A stretch of DNA of 6,828 bases from Negativicutes bacterium (lineage in GTDB: Bacteria > Bacillota > Negativicutes > JAGOZY01), in contig JAGOZY010000060.1 of assembly GCA_018058445.1 (NCBI GenBank), positions 1 through 6,828 of the forward strand, read 5' to 3'. The notes below the pieces were generated by a model. That model was not told the DNA's origin. It did not search any database and saw only the letters and a program-made list of their open reading frames with translations. A program made the translations under genes and the position numbers. This document shows, piece after piece, positions 6,659-6,828 of the stretch (position 1 is the first letter of the stretch; each line of letters opens with the position of its first letter).

Positions 6659-6828
6659 ATGATCGAATCAGACCAAATTCTTGCTCAAGCAAAAGAAGTT
6701 TTTGAAATTGCAGCCGAATCGATTCAGAGGCTTTCCGAGCGAGTGGGTGAAGAATTTGTCCAAGCGGTGGAAACGATTTTGAATTCCTCAGGTCGGGTGA
6801 TCGTAACTGGTATGGGAAAATCCGGACA
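6659..6828 (+). CDS. kdsD: Arabinose-5-phosphate isomerase KdsD, 3'-truncated by window edge
   Basis: KdsD interconverts ribulose-5-phosphate and arabinose-5-phosphate, the substrate of KdsA encoded just before it. Only 56 codons are visible. They show an N-terminal helical segment (about 6-44, rich in Ala, Glu and Val) followed by GRVIVTGMGKSG (45-56), the start of the sugar-isomerase (SIS) domain and typical of KdsD/KpsF/GutQ proteins. Full members are about 320-330 residues and usually carry two C-terminal CBS domains, which would lie outside this window. The ATG at 6659 follows AGAGGAAG (6642-6649) by nine bases, 20 bases after the kdsA stop. Other SIS-domain proteins share the motif, so the exact call leans on operon context. 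Confidence 0.9.
   Translation, partial: MIESDQILAQAKEVFEIAAESIQRLSERVGEEFVQAVETILNSSGRVIVTGMGKSG

Overview
The window is a single gene-dense stretch, all on the + strand, of what looks like one lipopolysaccharide (LPS) core operon. Seven genes are present: the 3' part of lpxB, then complete msbA, waaA (kdtA), lpxK, kdsB and kdsA, and the 5' end of kdsD. No non-coding gap exceeds 20 bases. Junctions from left to right are a 4-base overlap, a direct abutment, a 31-base overlap, a 13-base gap, a direct abutment and a 20-base gap. No rRNA, tRNA, CRISPR array, insertion sequence or factor-independent terminator was seen.

Organism. The proteins belong to the Kdo2-lipid A pathway of a diderm (outer-membrane) bacterium. 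The translation signals look firmicute-like: strong AGGAGG-type Shine-Dalgarno sites before most genes, one TTG start, and GC content in the low-to-mid 40s % by eye. Together with the single-operon gene order this suggests a diderm Firmicute, most likely in the Negativicutes (Veillonella/Selenomonas/Acidaminococcus relatives). That assignment is inference and no species is claimed. An unusual trait is that CGA is the main arginine codon.

Layout. Bases 1-921: lipid A disaccharide synthase LpxB, N-terminus outside the window. 918-2660: MsbA-type lipid A ABC exporter/flippase. 2661-3959: Kdo transferase WaaA. 3929-5059: lipid A 4'-kinase LpxK. 5073-5813: CMP-Kdo synthetase KdsB. 5814-6638: Kdo-8-phosphate synthase KdsA, of the metal-dependent type judging by its residues. 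6659-end: arabinose-5-phosphate isomerase KdsD, cut by the window edge.

How they work together. KdsD makes arabinose-5-phosphate, KdsA condenses it with PEP to Kdo-8-phosphate, and KdsB activates Kdo to CMP-Kdo after dephosphorylation by KdsC (not in this window). LpxB joins two acylated glucosamines, LpxK phosphorylates the 4' position to give lipid IVA, WaaA adds Kdo from CMP-Kdo, and MsbA flips the product across the inner membrane. The genes are recognisable pathway members, and I found no undescribed system. The points most worth a second look are the CGA codon bias, a consensus extended -10 just before kdsB, and the metal-ligand set in KdsA.
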